DNA of 6,809 nt from an uncultured Collinsella sp. (GTDB taxonomy: Bacteria > Actinomycetota > Coriobacteriia > Coriobacteriales > Coriobacteriaceae). The translations under genes and the position numbers were made by a program. Position 1 is the first letter of the stretch; each line of letters begins with the position of its first letter. The stretch is taken from positions 1-6,809 of the forward strand of contig CABUAL010000103.1 of NCBI GenBank assembly GCA_902489515.1, given 5' to 3'. The notes beneath the pieces are model-generated. The model made no database searches. It saw only the letters and a program-made list of their open reading frames with translations, and was not told where the DNA came from. This document shows, one piece after another, positions 1 to 6,151 of the stretch.

Positions 1-1
1 C

Positions 2-748
2 GATACGGGCGAGCAGGCGCTCGAGATCGTTGACATGCTCGTGCGTTCCGGCGCCATCGATGCCATCGTCGTTGACTCCGTCGCTGCGCTGACCCCGCGT
101 GCCGAGATCGAGGGAGAAATCGGCGACACTACGGTCGGTCTTCAGGCTCGCCTGATGAGCCAGGCGCTCCGCAAGCTCGCCGGCTCGCTGTCCAAGTCCA
201 ACACGACGTGCATCTTCATTAACCAGCTGCGTGAGAAGATCGGCGTCATGTTCGGCAACCCCGAGACCACGACGGGCGGCCGCGCCCTTAAGTTCTTCTC
301 TTCGGTGCGTATCGACATTCGCCGCATCGACAGCATTAAGCTTAAGGACGAGGTTATCGGTAACCGCGTGCGCGCCAAGGTCGTTAAGAACAAGGTGGCA
401 GCTCCGTTCCGTTCTGCTGAGTTCGACATCATGTACGGTACGGGCATCTCTAAGGAGGGCTCGATTCTGGACATGGCTGTCGAGTGCGGCATCTGCAAGA
501 AGATGGGCTCCTGGTTTGCCTATGGCGAGGACAAGCTCGGCAACGGTCGCGAGGCCGCCAAGGCGTTCCTGCGCGAACACCCCGATTGCGCTGACGAGAT
601 TGAGCATAAGGTCCGCCTTGCCTGCGGGCTTGAGTTTGATGACGATGCTCCTTCCGAGGTCGAGCTGACCGATCAGCCTGCGCCTGAGGAGTTTGACGAG
701 CTTTACGCCATCGATGGTTCCGCCATGCTCGATGATGACGACGAGTAG
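2..748 (+). CDS. recA: RecA recombinase, 3' part (5' end outside window)
   Basis: RecA forms ATP-dependent filaments on single-stranded DNA, drives strand exchange and triggers LexA self-cleavage in the SOS response. The reading frame is open from base 2, upstream of the first in-window ATG at 35, beginning with [11 protein letters not shown], so about 248 C-terminal residues are present and the Walker A region is missing. Visible landmarks are the Walker B strand [10 protein letters not shown], loop L1 ([11 protein letters not shown]), the [22 protein letters not shown] stretch ending in loop L2, the VKNKVAAPF segment and a C-terminal domain. The protein ends in a short acidic tail (LDDDDE), as in many RecA proteins, where the tail modulates DNA binding. 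recX follows after 11 nt, the usual recA-recX arrangement. Any SOS box would lie outside the window. The identification is secure. Confidence 0.98.
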   Translation, partial: DTGEQALEIVDMLVRSGAIDAIVVDSVAALTPRAEIEGEIGDTTVGLQARLMSQALRKLAGSLSKSNTTCIFINQLREKIGVMFGNPETTTGGRALKFFSSVRIDIRRIDSIKLKDEVIGNRVRAKVVKNKVAAPFRSAEFDIMYGTGISKEGSILDMAVECGICKKMGSWFAYGEDKLGNGREAAKAFLREHPDCADEIEHKVRLACGLEFDDDAPSEVELTDQPAPEEFDELYAIDGSAMLDDDDE

Positions 749-759
749 CGGTTACGCTC

Positions 760-1448
760 ATGTCGTATACGGTGACCGAGGCCACGGTCGTCTTTCCCGA
801 TAAGAAGGCGGCCTCCTCGTTCTCGAGCGGGTATGCGTCCAAAAAGCCTTGCGCACATATCGATTGTGAGCTTGAGGGCGGTTTTGAGCGGTCCATTTGG
901 ATTCCCGTGCGGGTCGCGCGGCTGTATGTCAAAAACCGCCCCGATCTTCCCTGTGATTGGGACAACTTTCGTGAGGCGGTGCAGCTCATCGAGCGTAAAT
1001 GTGCACTTACCATGGTGACCGAGATGTTATCGCGCCGCGACCATGCGACGGGTGAGGTCCGTGACAAGTTGGCTCGCTACGGCTTTCGCCAGCCCGCGAT
1101 TGATTTCGCCGTCGAGCCACCGAGTATCGCTTTTTAGACGAGAACCGCTTTTGCTCGTACTTTATCGAGGAACGCAAGCGGCGCGGTTGGGGACAGCGCA
1201 AAATCGAGACCGAGCTCAAGCGACGTCATGTTGTGCTCGATGACATTCCCGGTTATCCCGAGGATTATTATGCCGTCGAAGACGATTTGGCGCGTGCGTC
1301 AGCCCTGCTCGCCAAGCGGCGTGTTCCAGAGACGCGCGGATTCGAAAAACTGGTTCGGTTTTTGATGGGCAAGGGCTTCTCGTATCACATCGCCGCCGAT
1401 GCCGTTAAGGCACGTCTCGATGCCGAATGCGAGGAATGTGCACTTTAG
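760..1448 (+). pseudogene. recX: RecX regulatory protein, frameshifted
   Basis: RecX binds RecA filaments and limits RecA activity; it usually lies just downstream of recA, as here. The first part starts at ATG 760 and reads into a typical RecX helical core (ALTMVTEMLSRRDHATGEVR, then DKLARYGF) before stopping at TAG 1135-1137. The rest continues in the -1 frame: TEYRFLDENRFCSYFIEERK, then RRGWGQRKIETELKRR, and on to the stop at 1446-1448. Family alignment by eye places the break at 1114-1119, where GAGCC stands in place of an expected GAGCGAGCC. Restoring 4 nt (CGAG) gives VERATEYRFLDEN with normal RecX spacing and a 230-residue protein. The coding signal on both sides is otherwise intact, so the lesion is recent, phase-variable or a sequencing or assembly error. 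No strong Shine-Dalgarno precedes 760; coupling to recA is plausible. The first piece alone (125 aa) would lack most of the repeated three-helix units. Confidence 0.9.
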
Positions 1449-1462
1449 GCGTATGCGTTTTG

Positions 1463-1512
1463 TGGCCCCGCCGTTCACCGCGTTTTAACCGCCGTACTGG
1501 GGCCATTTATTT
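1463..1512 (+). terminator. Putative intrinsic terminator of recA-recX
   Basis: TGGCCCC at 1463-1469 pairs with GGGGCCA at 1499-1505, with an added G-U pair, giving a 7-8 bp GC-rich stem followed by TTTATTT at 1506-1512. It begins 14 nt after the recX stop, where a terminator is expected. The loop of about 28 nt is long for a classical terminator, so confidence is moderate. Confidence 0.45.
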
Positions 1513-1539
1513 GACAGTTGTTGTGGTTCAACGTACGAT
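1511..1539 (+). promoter_or_regulatory. Sigma-70-type promoter for rny
   Basis: A perfect -35 box TTGACA (1511-1516) is followed by a 17-nt spacer and a -10 box TACGAT (1534-1539, 4 of 6 matches to TATAAT). Transcription would start near 1546, leaving a leader of about 160 nt before the rny ATG. The -35 directly follows the putative recX terminator, as expected for a new transcription unit. Confidence 0.7.
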
Positions 1540-1550
1540 AAACACTGTCA
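1512..1550 (+). repeat. Inverted repeat bracketing the rny promoter
   Basis: TGACAGT at 1512-1518 is the exact reverse complement of ACTGTCA at 1544-1550. The left arm overlaps the -35 box and the right arm covers the predicted start site. Arm centres are 32 bp apart, close to three helical turns. This could be a pair of operator half-sites, but a 7-bp match could also be chance. Confidence 0.35.
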
Positions 1551-1568
1551 TTTGCTTTGTGATATGTG

Positions 1569-1590
1569 CTCATCTGTGATGAGTTTGTTT
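1569..1590 (+). promoter_or_regulatory. Leader hairpin 1 with U-rich tail
   Basis: CTCATC (1569-1574), loop TGT and GATGAG (1578-1583) form a perfect 6-bp stem, followed by TTTGTTT. It lies about 23 nt after the predicted rny transcription start and has the shape of a short intrinsic terminator. It could attenuate rny transcription. The stem is only moderately GC-rich, so termination would be weak. Confidence 0.35.
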
Positions 1591-1644
1591 ATATGTTTAT
1601 CTGTATCCGACCCGCATAAGCTGCGCCCATATTACTCAAATGTC

Positions 1645-1680
1645 GCGAGCCGTTCATAAGGACGGTTCGCTTTGTTGTGT
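1645..1680 (+). promoter_or_regulatory. Leader hairpin 2 upstream of rny
   Basis: GCGAGCCGT (1645-1653) pairs with ACGGTTCGC (1662-1670) through nine pairs, one of them G-U, around an 8-nt loop TCATAAGG. The tail TTTGTTGTGT follows. This is the strongest local structure in the rny leader and lies 25 nt before the Shine-Dalgarno. It may be a partial terminator or attenuator, a stabilising 5' structure, or a target for RNase Y autoregulation. The structure is seen in the sequence; the role is inference. Confidence 0.45.
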
Positions 1681-1695
1681 AACGAATCCATAAAA

Positions 1696-1700
1696 AGGAG
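1696..1700 (+). promoter_or_regulatory. Ribosome binding site that fixes the rny start
   Basis: AGGAG at 1696-1700, within AAAAAGGAG, sits 5 nt before ATG 1706. An upstream in-frame GTG at 1700 overlaps the Shine-Dalgarno itself and so cannot be the start it serves. Confidence 0.75.
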
Positions 1701-1705
1701 TGAGC

Positions 1706-3256
1706 ATGCCTATCATTGCAGCGCTCGTTGGCATCGTTTTGGGTGCCATCGCCGCCATTGCCTACATGCGCACCGCCAAGCAGGGTAGTCTTCACGAGGC
1801 CGACGAAAAGATCCAGTCGGCACACGCACAGGCTGAGTCCCTGATCGGTGATGCAAAGCGTCAGGCCGAGACCCTCAAAAAAGAGGCTCTGCTCGAGGCT
1901 AAAGAGGAGATCATCAAGAACAAGCAGGCCGCCGAGGCCGAGGACAAGCAGCGTAAGAGCGAGATTCGTACGCTCGAGAACCGCGTGATGCAGCGCGAGG
2001 AATCCCTCGATCGCCGCAACGACGCTCTCGACAAGCGCGAGCATCAGCTGTCCAGTCAGGCCGGTCAGGTCGAGAAGCGCTCCCGTGAGCTCGAGGAGCT
2101 CTGCGCAAAGCAGACCTCCGAGCTCGAGCGTATCGCCGACCTTACCCGCGAGGATGCCCACAAGGAGCTCCTCGATAAGGTTCGCGGCGAGGTCACCCAC
2201 GAGGCCGCCACGATCATTCGCGAGTCCGAGCAGCAGGTTCGCGCCGAGTGCCACAAGACCGCCCAGGAGATTCTTTCCCTGGCGATTCAGCGCTGCGCTG
2301 CCGACCACACTGCCGAGGTCACCGTTACCTCCGTGCACATTCCCTCTGATGACCTCAAGGGCCGTATCATCGGTCGCGAGGGTCGCAACATCCGCACCTT
2401 CGAGCAGGTTTCCGGCGTCAACCTCGTGATCGACGACACGCCCGAGACCGTCGTTCTTTCGAGCTTCGATCCGGTCCGTCGTGAGACCGCCCGTGTTGCT
2501 CTGGAGAACCTCATCGCCGACGGCCGCATTCACCCCGCCCGCATCGAGGAGATGTATCACAAGGCTGCCGACCTGGTTCAGCAGCGCGTGCGCGAGGCTG
2601 GCGAGCAAGCTGCATTCGATACCGGCATTCACGACCTGCACCCCGAGATCGTCAAGACCCTTGGTGCCCTGCGCTACCGTACCTCGTTTGGTCAGAACGT
2701 GCTTCAGCACTCCCTCGAAGTCTCTGACCTGTGCGGCGTGATGGCTTCCGAGCTTGGCCTGGACGTTGTGACCGCCAAGCGCGCCGGCCTGCTGCACGAC
2801 CTGGGCAAGGCAATCGACCATGACGTCGAGGGGCCGCATGCCGTCATCGGCGCTGAGCTTGCCCGCCGTTATGGCGAGAAGCCCGTTATCGTCCACGCTA
2901 TCGAGGCTCACCATGCCGATGTCGACCCCAACACGGTGCTCGATGTCCTGGTGCAGGCCGCCGATGCTGTCTCTGCCTCTCGCCCCGGTGCCCGTCGCGA
3001 GTCTGCCGAGAACTACATCAAGCGTCTTGAGAAGCTCGAGGAGATCGCCAACTCTCATGACGGCGTCGAGCGTACCTATGCCATGCAGGCCGGTCGCGAG
3101 GTCCACGTCATGGTTCAGCCGGACAAGATCTCCGATGCCCAGTCCACGGTTCTGGCTCACGATATCGCCCATCAGATCGAGGAAGAGATGGAGTATCCCG
3201 GTCAGGTGCGCGTCGTCGTGATTCGCGAGAGCCGCGCTGTCGATATCGCTAAATAA
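1706..3256 (+). CDS. rny: Ribonuclease Y (membrane-anchored endoribonuclease)
   Basis: RNase Y is a membrane-bound endonuclease that starts mRNA decay and processes operon transcripts and riboswitches in bacteria lacking RNase E or using both systems. The 516-residue product matches the usual family length of about 520. An N-terminal membrane anchor (residues 2-20, [18 protein letters not shown]) is followed by a long charged coiled coil (about 30-190). A KH RNA-binding domain follows with the [11 protein letters not shown] loop (219-229; GxxG at 223-226). The HD domain carries QHS (His335), the catalytic HD pair (His364-Asp365 in [10 protein letters not shown]), EAHH (400-403) and Asp420 in the [16 protein letters not shown] signature. 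ATG 1706 was chosen for its Shine-Dalgarno. It has its own promoter and leader, and the downstream ATPase gene starts 1 nt after its stop. Identification is secure. Confidence 0.97.
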   Translation: MPIIAALVGIVLGAIAAIAYMRTAKQGSLHEADEKIQSAHAQAESLIGDAKRQAETLKKEALLEAKEEIIKNKQAAEAEDKQRKSEIRTLENRVMQREESLDRRNDALDKREHQLSSQAGQVEKRSRELEELCAKQTSELERIADLTREDAHKELLDKVRGEVTHEAATIIRESEQQVRAECHKTAQEILSLAIQRCAADHTAEVTVTSVHIPSDDLKGRIIGREGRNIRTFEQVSGVNLVIDDTPETVVLSSFDPVRRETARVALENLIADGRIHPARIEEMYHKAADLVQQRVREAGEQAAFDTGIHDLHPEIVKTLGALRYRTSFGQNVLQHSLEVSDLCGVMASELGLDVVTAKRAGLLHDLGKAIDHDVEGPHAVIGAELARRYGEKPVIVHAIEAHHADVDPNTVLDVLVQAADAVSASRPGARRESAENYIKRLEKLEEIANSHDGVERTYAMQAGREVHVMVQPDKISDAQSTVLAHDIAHQIEEEMEYPGQVRVVVIRESRAVDIAK

Positions 3257-3257
3257 T

Positions 3258-4343
3258 ATGAGCGACGCGAACGAGCTCATCTCATTTATCGCGTCGATGT
3301 CGGGGGAGGGCAACCTTCGCGTCGAGGAGAACCTTGGCGAGGGGTATGTCCGCCTCCGCGTTTCGGAGGCCGAGCGGCGCCAGGCAAAGCACGACATTCA
3401 GCATGTCGAGGATATCGTCATCGAAATGCTCCGTAATGCTCGCGATGCCGGCGCCGACAAGGTCTATCTCGCCACGACCAAGGAAGATGGCGTCCGCACG
3501 CTTGTCTTTCTGGATAACGGCTCGGGTGTTCCGCAGGATATGCAAGAGCGAATCTTCGATGCTCGCGTTACCTCAAAGCTCGAGAGCATGAAGATGGACC
3601 GTTGGGGCGTTCACGGTCGTGGCATGGCATTGTTTTCGATCAAGCAGAACACCGACGAGGCCCGCGTGGTCACGTCTGGTGTCGATCTTGGCTCAGCCTT
3701 TAAGGTGAGCGTTGCGGCCGACCGCCTCAGCGAGCGTGCCGATCAGTCCAGCTGGCCCCAGGCCGTCAAGGATGAGGACGGACGTTATGTCTGTGCTCGC
3801 GGTCCGCATAATATTATTCGCGCTGCCTGTGAGTTTGCGCTCGAGGAGTTGCGTGGTTGCGATGTCTATCTTGGTTCTCCGTCTGAGATTGCCGCGACCC
3901 TTTATGCTCAGGCGTCAAGTCGGCTCGATACGTCTCGTCTCCTGTTTATTGATGATGAGAGCGAGCTTCCGGTTGTCGATCGTTTAGGCCTTGCCTCTGA
4001 TGCCGAGGACTTTATTCGTATTTGTTCGGGTTTGGGTCTTGAAATGTCCGAGCGCACGGCCCATCGCATTTTGGCAGGGCAGATTAAGCCCGTTCGCGGT
4101 GTGACTGCGCGTCTGCTGCGCGAGCGTGACTCATCCTCGCATGCGCCGGCTCCTGTCGATCTCGCGAAGGATCGTCGTGGGCTGCGTATTGCCAAGGATG
4201 ACATGGCACAGTTTTCGCGTGCTGTGGAGCGCGACTTTAATGACCTTGCCGCCCGGTACTATCTCAATCTTTGCGGCGACCCAAAGATCCGTGTTTCGCG
4301 TGATCGTATCACCGTGACCTTCGATCTTGCCAAAGAGGAATAG
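3258..4343 (+). CDS. GHKL-type ATPase of unknown function
   Basis: This 361-residue protein has an N-terminal GHKL (gyrase, Hsp90, histidine kinase, MutL) ATP-binding fold. The N-box is E56-MLRN60-ARDAGA, with the ExxxN pattern and a DAGA ending like MutL. The G1 box is DNGSG (86-90) and the lid/G2 box is WGVHGRGMAL (116-125). An ATSK-like segment VTSK (104-107) also recalls MutL. No transmembrane segment, sensor domain or phosphoacceptor-histidine dimerisation region is seen, so it is not an ordinary sensor kinase. Residues about 165-345 form a C-terminal part I cannot assign. ATG 3258 lies 1 nt after the rny stop without a Shine-Dalgarno, so translation is probably coupled to rny. An internal ATG at 3297 (residue 14) is an alternative. 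spoVS follows. A role with RNase Y or SpoVS is inferred from context only. I recall similar proteins in clostridial and actinobacterial genomes, unverified. Confidence 0.9.
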   Translation: MSDANELISFIASMSGEGNLRVEENLGEGYVRLRVSEAERRQAKHDIQHVEDIVIEMLRNARDAGADKVYLATTKEDGVRTLVFLDNGSGVPQDMQERIFDARVTSKLESMKMDRWGVHGRGMALFSIKQNTDEARVVTSGVDLGSAFKVSVAADRLSERADQSSWPQAVKDEDGRYVCARGPHNIIRAACEFALEELRGCDVYLGSPSEIAATLYAQASSRLDTSRLLFIDDESELPVVDRLGLASDAEDFIRICSGLGLEMSERTAHRILAGQIKPVRGVTARLLRERDSSSHAPAPVDLAKDRRGLRIAKDDMAQFSRAVERDFNDLAARYYLNLCGDPKIRVSRDRITVTFDLAKEE

Positions 4344-4347
4344 TGCC

Positions 4348-4376
4348 TTTACCGAGTCCACTCGGTACGATAAAGT
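4348..4376 (+). promoter_or_regulatory. Possible spoVS promoter
   Basis: Two overlapping -10 candidates exist. TACGAT at 4366-4371 is identical to the rny -10 and sits in the shared 10-mer GTACGATAAA, but has no good -35. TAAAGT at 4371-4376 has TTTACC (4348-4353) 17 nt upstream, each matching consensus at 4 of 6 positions. Separate expression of spoVS is plausible but unproven. Confidence 0.35.
4350..4367 (+). repeat. Perfect palindromic hairpin upstream of spoVS
   Basis: TACCGAG (4350-4356), loop TCCA and CTCGGTA (4361-4367) form a perfect 7-bp stem starting 6 nt after the ATPase stop. No T-run follows on the plus strand, which argues against an intrinsic terminator. Its right arm overlaps the possible -10 element TACGAT (4366-4371), so an operator or a 3'-end structure of the rny-ATPase mRNA are both possible. 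Confidence 0.5.
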
Positions 4377-4384
4377 TATTGCAG

Positions 4385-4401
4385 TTAAAACGTACTTTTA
4401 A
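4385..4401 (+). repeat. AT-rich inverted repeat in the spoVS leader
   Basis: TTAAAA (4385-4390) and TTTTAA (4396-4401) are exact inverted copies around CGTAC. The element stands out from the GC-rich background and lies 4 nt before the spoVS Shine-Dalgarno. It may be a protein-binding site or a weak structure covering the start; this is inference. Confidence 0.4.
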
Positions 4402-4405
4402 ACGC

Positions 4406-4410
4406 AGGAG
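4406..4410 (+). promoter_or_regulatory. Ribosome binding site that fixes the spoVS start
   Basis: AGGAG at 4406-4410 lies 7 nt before ATG 4418. The frame is open further upstream to a GTG at 4343 that overlaps the ATPase stop, but the added residues do not resemble SpoVS. Confidence 0.8.
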
Positions 4411-4417
4411 TTTCTTC

Positions 4418-4735
4418 ATGGATTGCCTGAAGGTATCAAGCAAATCATCGCCCGCGTCCGTTGCCGGCGCCATCGCCGGCATGGTCAAGGATGGTGTACC
4501 CGTCAACATCCAGTGTGTCGGTGCCGGTGCTGTCAACCAGGCCATTAAGGCCGTTGCTATCGCGCGCGGTTTTTTGATTCCAACCGGTTTTGATATTTCC
4601 TGCGCGCCTGTGTTCTCCGACATCCTCATTAACGGGGAGTCGCGCACGGCCATCCGCCTTTCTATCTACGTTCACCAGATCAATCGAGCTGCTATGGATA
4701 ACGTCGTCATGGATGATGTTAAGCCTGTGGCATAG
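4418..4735 (+). CDS. spoVS: SpoVS-family (Alba-like fold) regulatory protein
   Basis: SpoVS proteins are small, highly conserved proteins with an Alba-like fold, thought to bind nucleic acid; in Bacillus subtilis loss of SpoVS alters sporulation and septation. The core matches the family along its whole length: LKVSSKSSPASVAGAIAGMV (4-23), the GAGAVNQAIKAVAIARGF motif (35-52) and a PVFSDILINGESRTAIRLSI stretch (64-83). At 105 residues it is about 19 longer than the usual 86; the extra C-terminal tail (from about 87, ending DDVKPVA) is acidic and has no assigned function. Coriobacteriia are not known to form spores, so a vegetative role is implied. Its neighbours are the GHKL ATPase upstream and miaB downstream, and its own Shine-Dalgarno and palindromic leader suggest separate control. 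Family identification is secure; its function here is unknown. Confidence 0.95.
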   Translation: MDCLKVSSKSSPASVAGAIAGMVKDGVPVNIQCVGAGAVNQAIKAVAIARGFLIPTGFDISCAPVFSDILINGESRTAIRLSIYVHQINRAAMDNVVMDDVKPVA

Positions 4736-4766
4736 CTTCTGCTTGCCTCGTTTCGCTCCCCATCGT

Positions 4767-4771
4767 TAGGA
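4767..4771 (+). promoter_or_regulatory. Ribosome binding site favouring the second miaB ATG
   Basis: TAGGA at 4767-4771 is 3 nt from ATG 4775 but 9 nt from the in-frame ATG 4781. The second spacing is in the normal range, so 4781 is preferred. The choice changes the protein by only two residues. Confidence 0.55.
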
Positions 4772-4780
4772 CTTATGCAC

Positions 4781-6151
4781 ATGGACCAGCGTTCCGTACG
4801 CGATATTCTTGCCGGTAAAACCTACTTTATCCGCACCTTTGGCTGTCAGATGAATCAGCACGACTCCGAGCGTGTGAGCGGTCTGCTCGATTCGTATGGT
4901 TGCCTCATGGCGCTCGATCCCGAGCATGCCGATATTGTTGTCTTCATGACATGCTGCGTGCGCGAGGCCGCCGATACTCGCCTGTACGGCCAGTGCAATT
5001 CCTGTAAAAGCCTGCCGCCTTCGCCTTCGGGCAAGCGTGTGGTTGCCGTTGGTGGTTGCATCGCGCAGCGCGATGGCGAGGGCCTGCTCACCAACGTCGA
5101 TAACGTCAATGTCATCTTTGGTACGCATTCCATCGCACATGTGGCAGAGCTCATTGCCGAGGCGTTCCTTGATGGCAAGCGTCATATCCGCACCAATGAG
5201 CATGAGGATACGGATGCCATGAGCATGCCGTGGCATCGCGAGACCCAGTATCACGCTTGGGTGCCCATCATGACGGGCTGCAATAATTTCTGTACCTATT
5301 GCATCGTTCCGTACGTGCGCGGTCGCGAAAAGAGCCGCTCCTTCGAGGAGATTGTCGACGAGGTGACCGGTTTGGTGCGCCAGGGCGTGCGTGAGATTAC
5401 GCTGCTGGGCCAAAACGTTAACTCATATGGTCGCGATCTGTTTGGCAAGCCGCGTTTTGCCGATTTGCTGCGTGCCGTGGGCGATACGGGTGTGGAGCGC
5501 ATCTTCTTTACGTCTTCGCATCCCAAGGATCTGCTGCCCGAGACCATCGACGCCATGGCCGAGACGCCTGCTGTTATGCCGCAGCTGCACTTGGCCGTCC
5601 AGTCAGGTTCGACGCGGATCCTCAAAGAGATGAATCGCCGTTATACACGCGAGGACTATTTGGGCCTGGTCGATCGCATTCGCAACCGTATGCCCGATAT
5701 CGCGCTCTCGACCGACATTATCGTCGGCTTCCCAGGCGAGACTGAAGAAGACTTTGAGCAGACGCTCTCGCTTGCCGAGACGGTCCGCTATGCCCAGGCC
5801 TATACCTTCATCTATTCCAAGCGCGCCGGTACCCCGGCCGCAGAGATTGACGATCCTACGCCGCATGAGGTTATTCTCGAGCGTTTCAACCGCCTGGTTA
5901 AGGTTATCGAGACCACGGCACACGAGTATAACCAGGGTGAGCTCCATACTGTGGTGCCGGCGCTCATTGAGGGAGCGAGTAAAAAGAACAACGCGGTCCT
6001 GCTGGGCAAGAGTCCCAAGAATCAGACCGTTCATGCGCCCATCCCTGAGGGCTACAGCATCGATCAGCTTGTTGGCAAGATCGTTGATGTTGACGTTGAC
6101 GTTGCCAAGACCTGGTATTTGTCTGGCTCCGTTGTGGGCGAGCCGCGCTAA
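4781..6151 (+). CDS. miaB: tRNA-2-methylthio-N6-dimethylallyladenosine synthase MiaB
   Basis: MiaB is a radical-SAM methylthiotransferase that converts i6A37 to ms2i6A37 in tRNAs reading UNN codons, using two 4Fe-4S clusters. The 456-residue product has the N-terminal UPF0004 domain with auxiliary-cluster cysteines Cys22 (TFGCQMN), Cys58 (MTCCVRE) and Cys93 (GGCIAQ). The radical-SAM motif is CNNFCTYC (Cys167, Cys171, Cys174), followed by LLGQNVNSYG (208-217), the QSGS element (274-277) and TDIIVGFPGETEEDF (311-325). A C-terminal TRAM domain covers about 380-453. The usual NTC is MTC here, with an adjacent Cys59 and a further CNSC (72-75), which are atypical but leave the ligands intact. ATG 4781 is preferred over 4775 from Shine-Dalgarno spacing. 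Its stop overlaps the miaA start by one base, so the two act as a translationally coupled modification pair. Confidence 0.97.
   Translation: MDQRSVRDILAGKTYFIRTFGCQMNQHDSERVSGLLDSYGCLMALDPEHADIVVFMTCCVREAADTRLYGQCNSCKSLPPSPSGKRVVAVGGCIAQRDGEGLLTNVDNVNVIFGTHSIAHVAELIAEAFLDGKRHIRTNEHEDTDAMSMPWHRETQYHAWVPIMTGCNNFCTYCIVPYVRGREKSRSFEEIVDEVTGLVRQGVREITLLGQNVNSYGRDLFGKPRFADLLRAVGDTGVERIFFTSSHPKDLLPETIDAMAETPAVMPQLHLAVQSGSTRILKEMNRRYTREDYLGLVDRIRNRMPDIALSTDIIVGFPGETEEDFEQTLSLAETVRYAQAYTFIYSKRAGTPAAEIDDPTPHEVILERFNRLVKVIETTAHEYNQGELHTVVPALIEGASKKNNAVLLGKSPKNQTVHAPIPEGYSIDQLVGKIVDVDVDVAKTWYLSGSVVGEPR

Noticed and set aside
1129..1137. Programmed -1 frameshifting as the normal way recX is read
   Set aside because: RecX homology in the second frame already begins at TEY (about 1119-1127), upstream of the T-run, so a deletion explains the data better than a slip at the T-run; no slippery heptamer or downstream pseudoknot was seen.
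1233..1448. A separate small gene of 71 codons after recX
   Set aside because: Its frame is open well upstream of the ATG and continues RecX homology, so it is the detached 3' part of recX.
1589..3397. A 602-codon open frame on the minus strand opposite rny
   Set aside because: It mirrors the rny coding frame. G/C-rich third positions and the repetitive coiled-coil codons leave few antisense stops, and the product is a low-complexity Leu/Gly/Asp/Val-rich shadow with no recognisable domain.
4350..4376. Hairpin after the ATPase gene as an intrinsic terminator
   Set aside because: The stem is good but is followed by CGATAAAG rather than a T-run, so I list it only as a palindrome.
4343..4417. 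Longer SpoVS starting at GTG 4343, overlapping the ATPase stop
   Set aside because: The added residues do not resemble SpoVS, the ATG at 4418 has a well-spaced AGGAG, and the region looks like a leader with palindromes.
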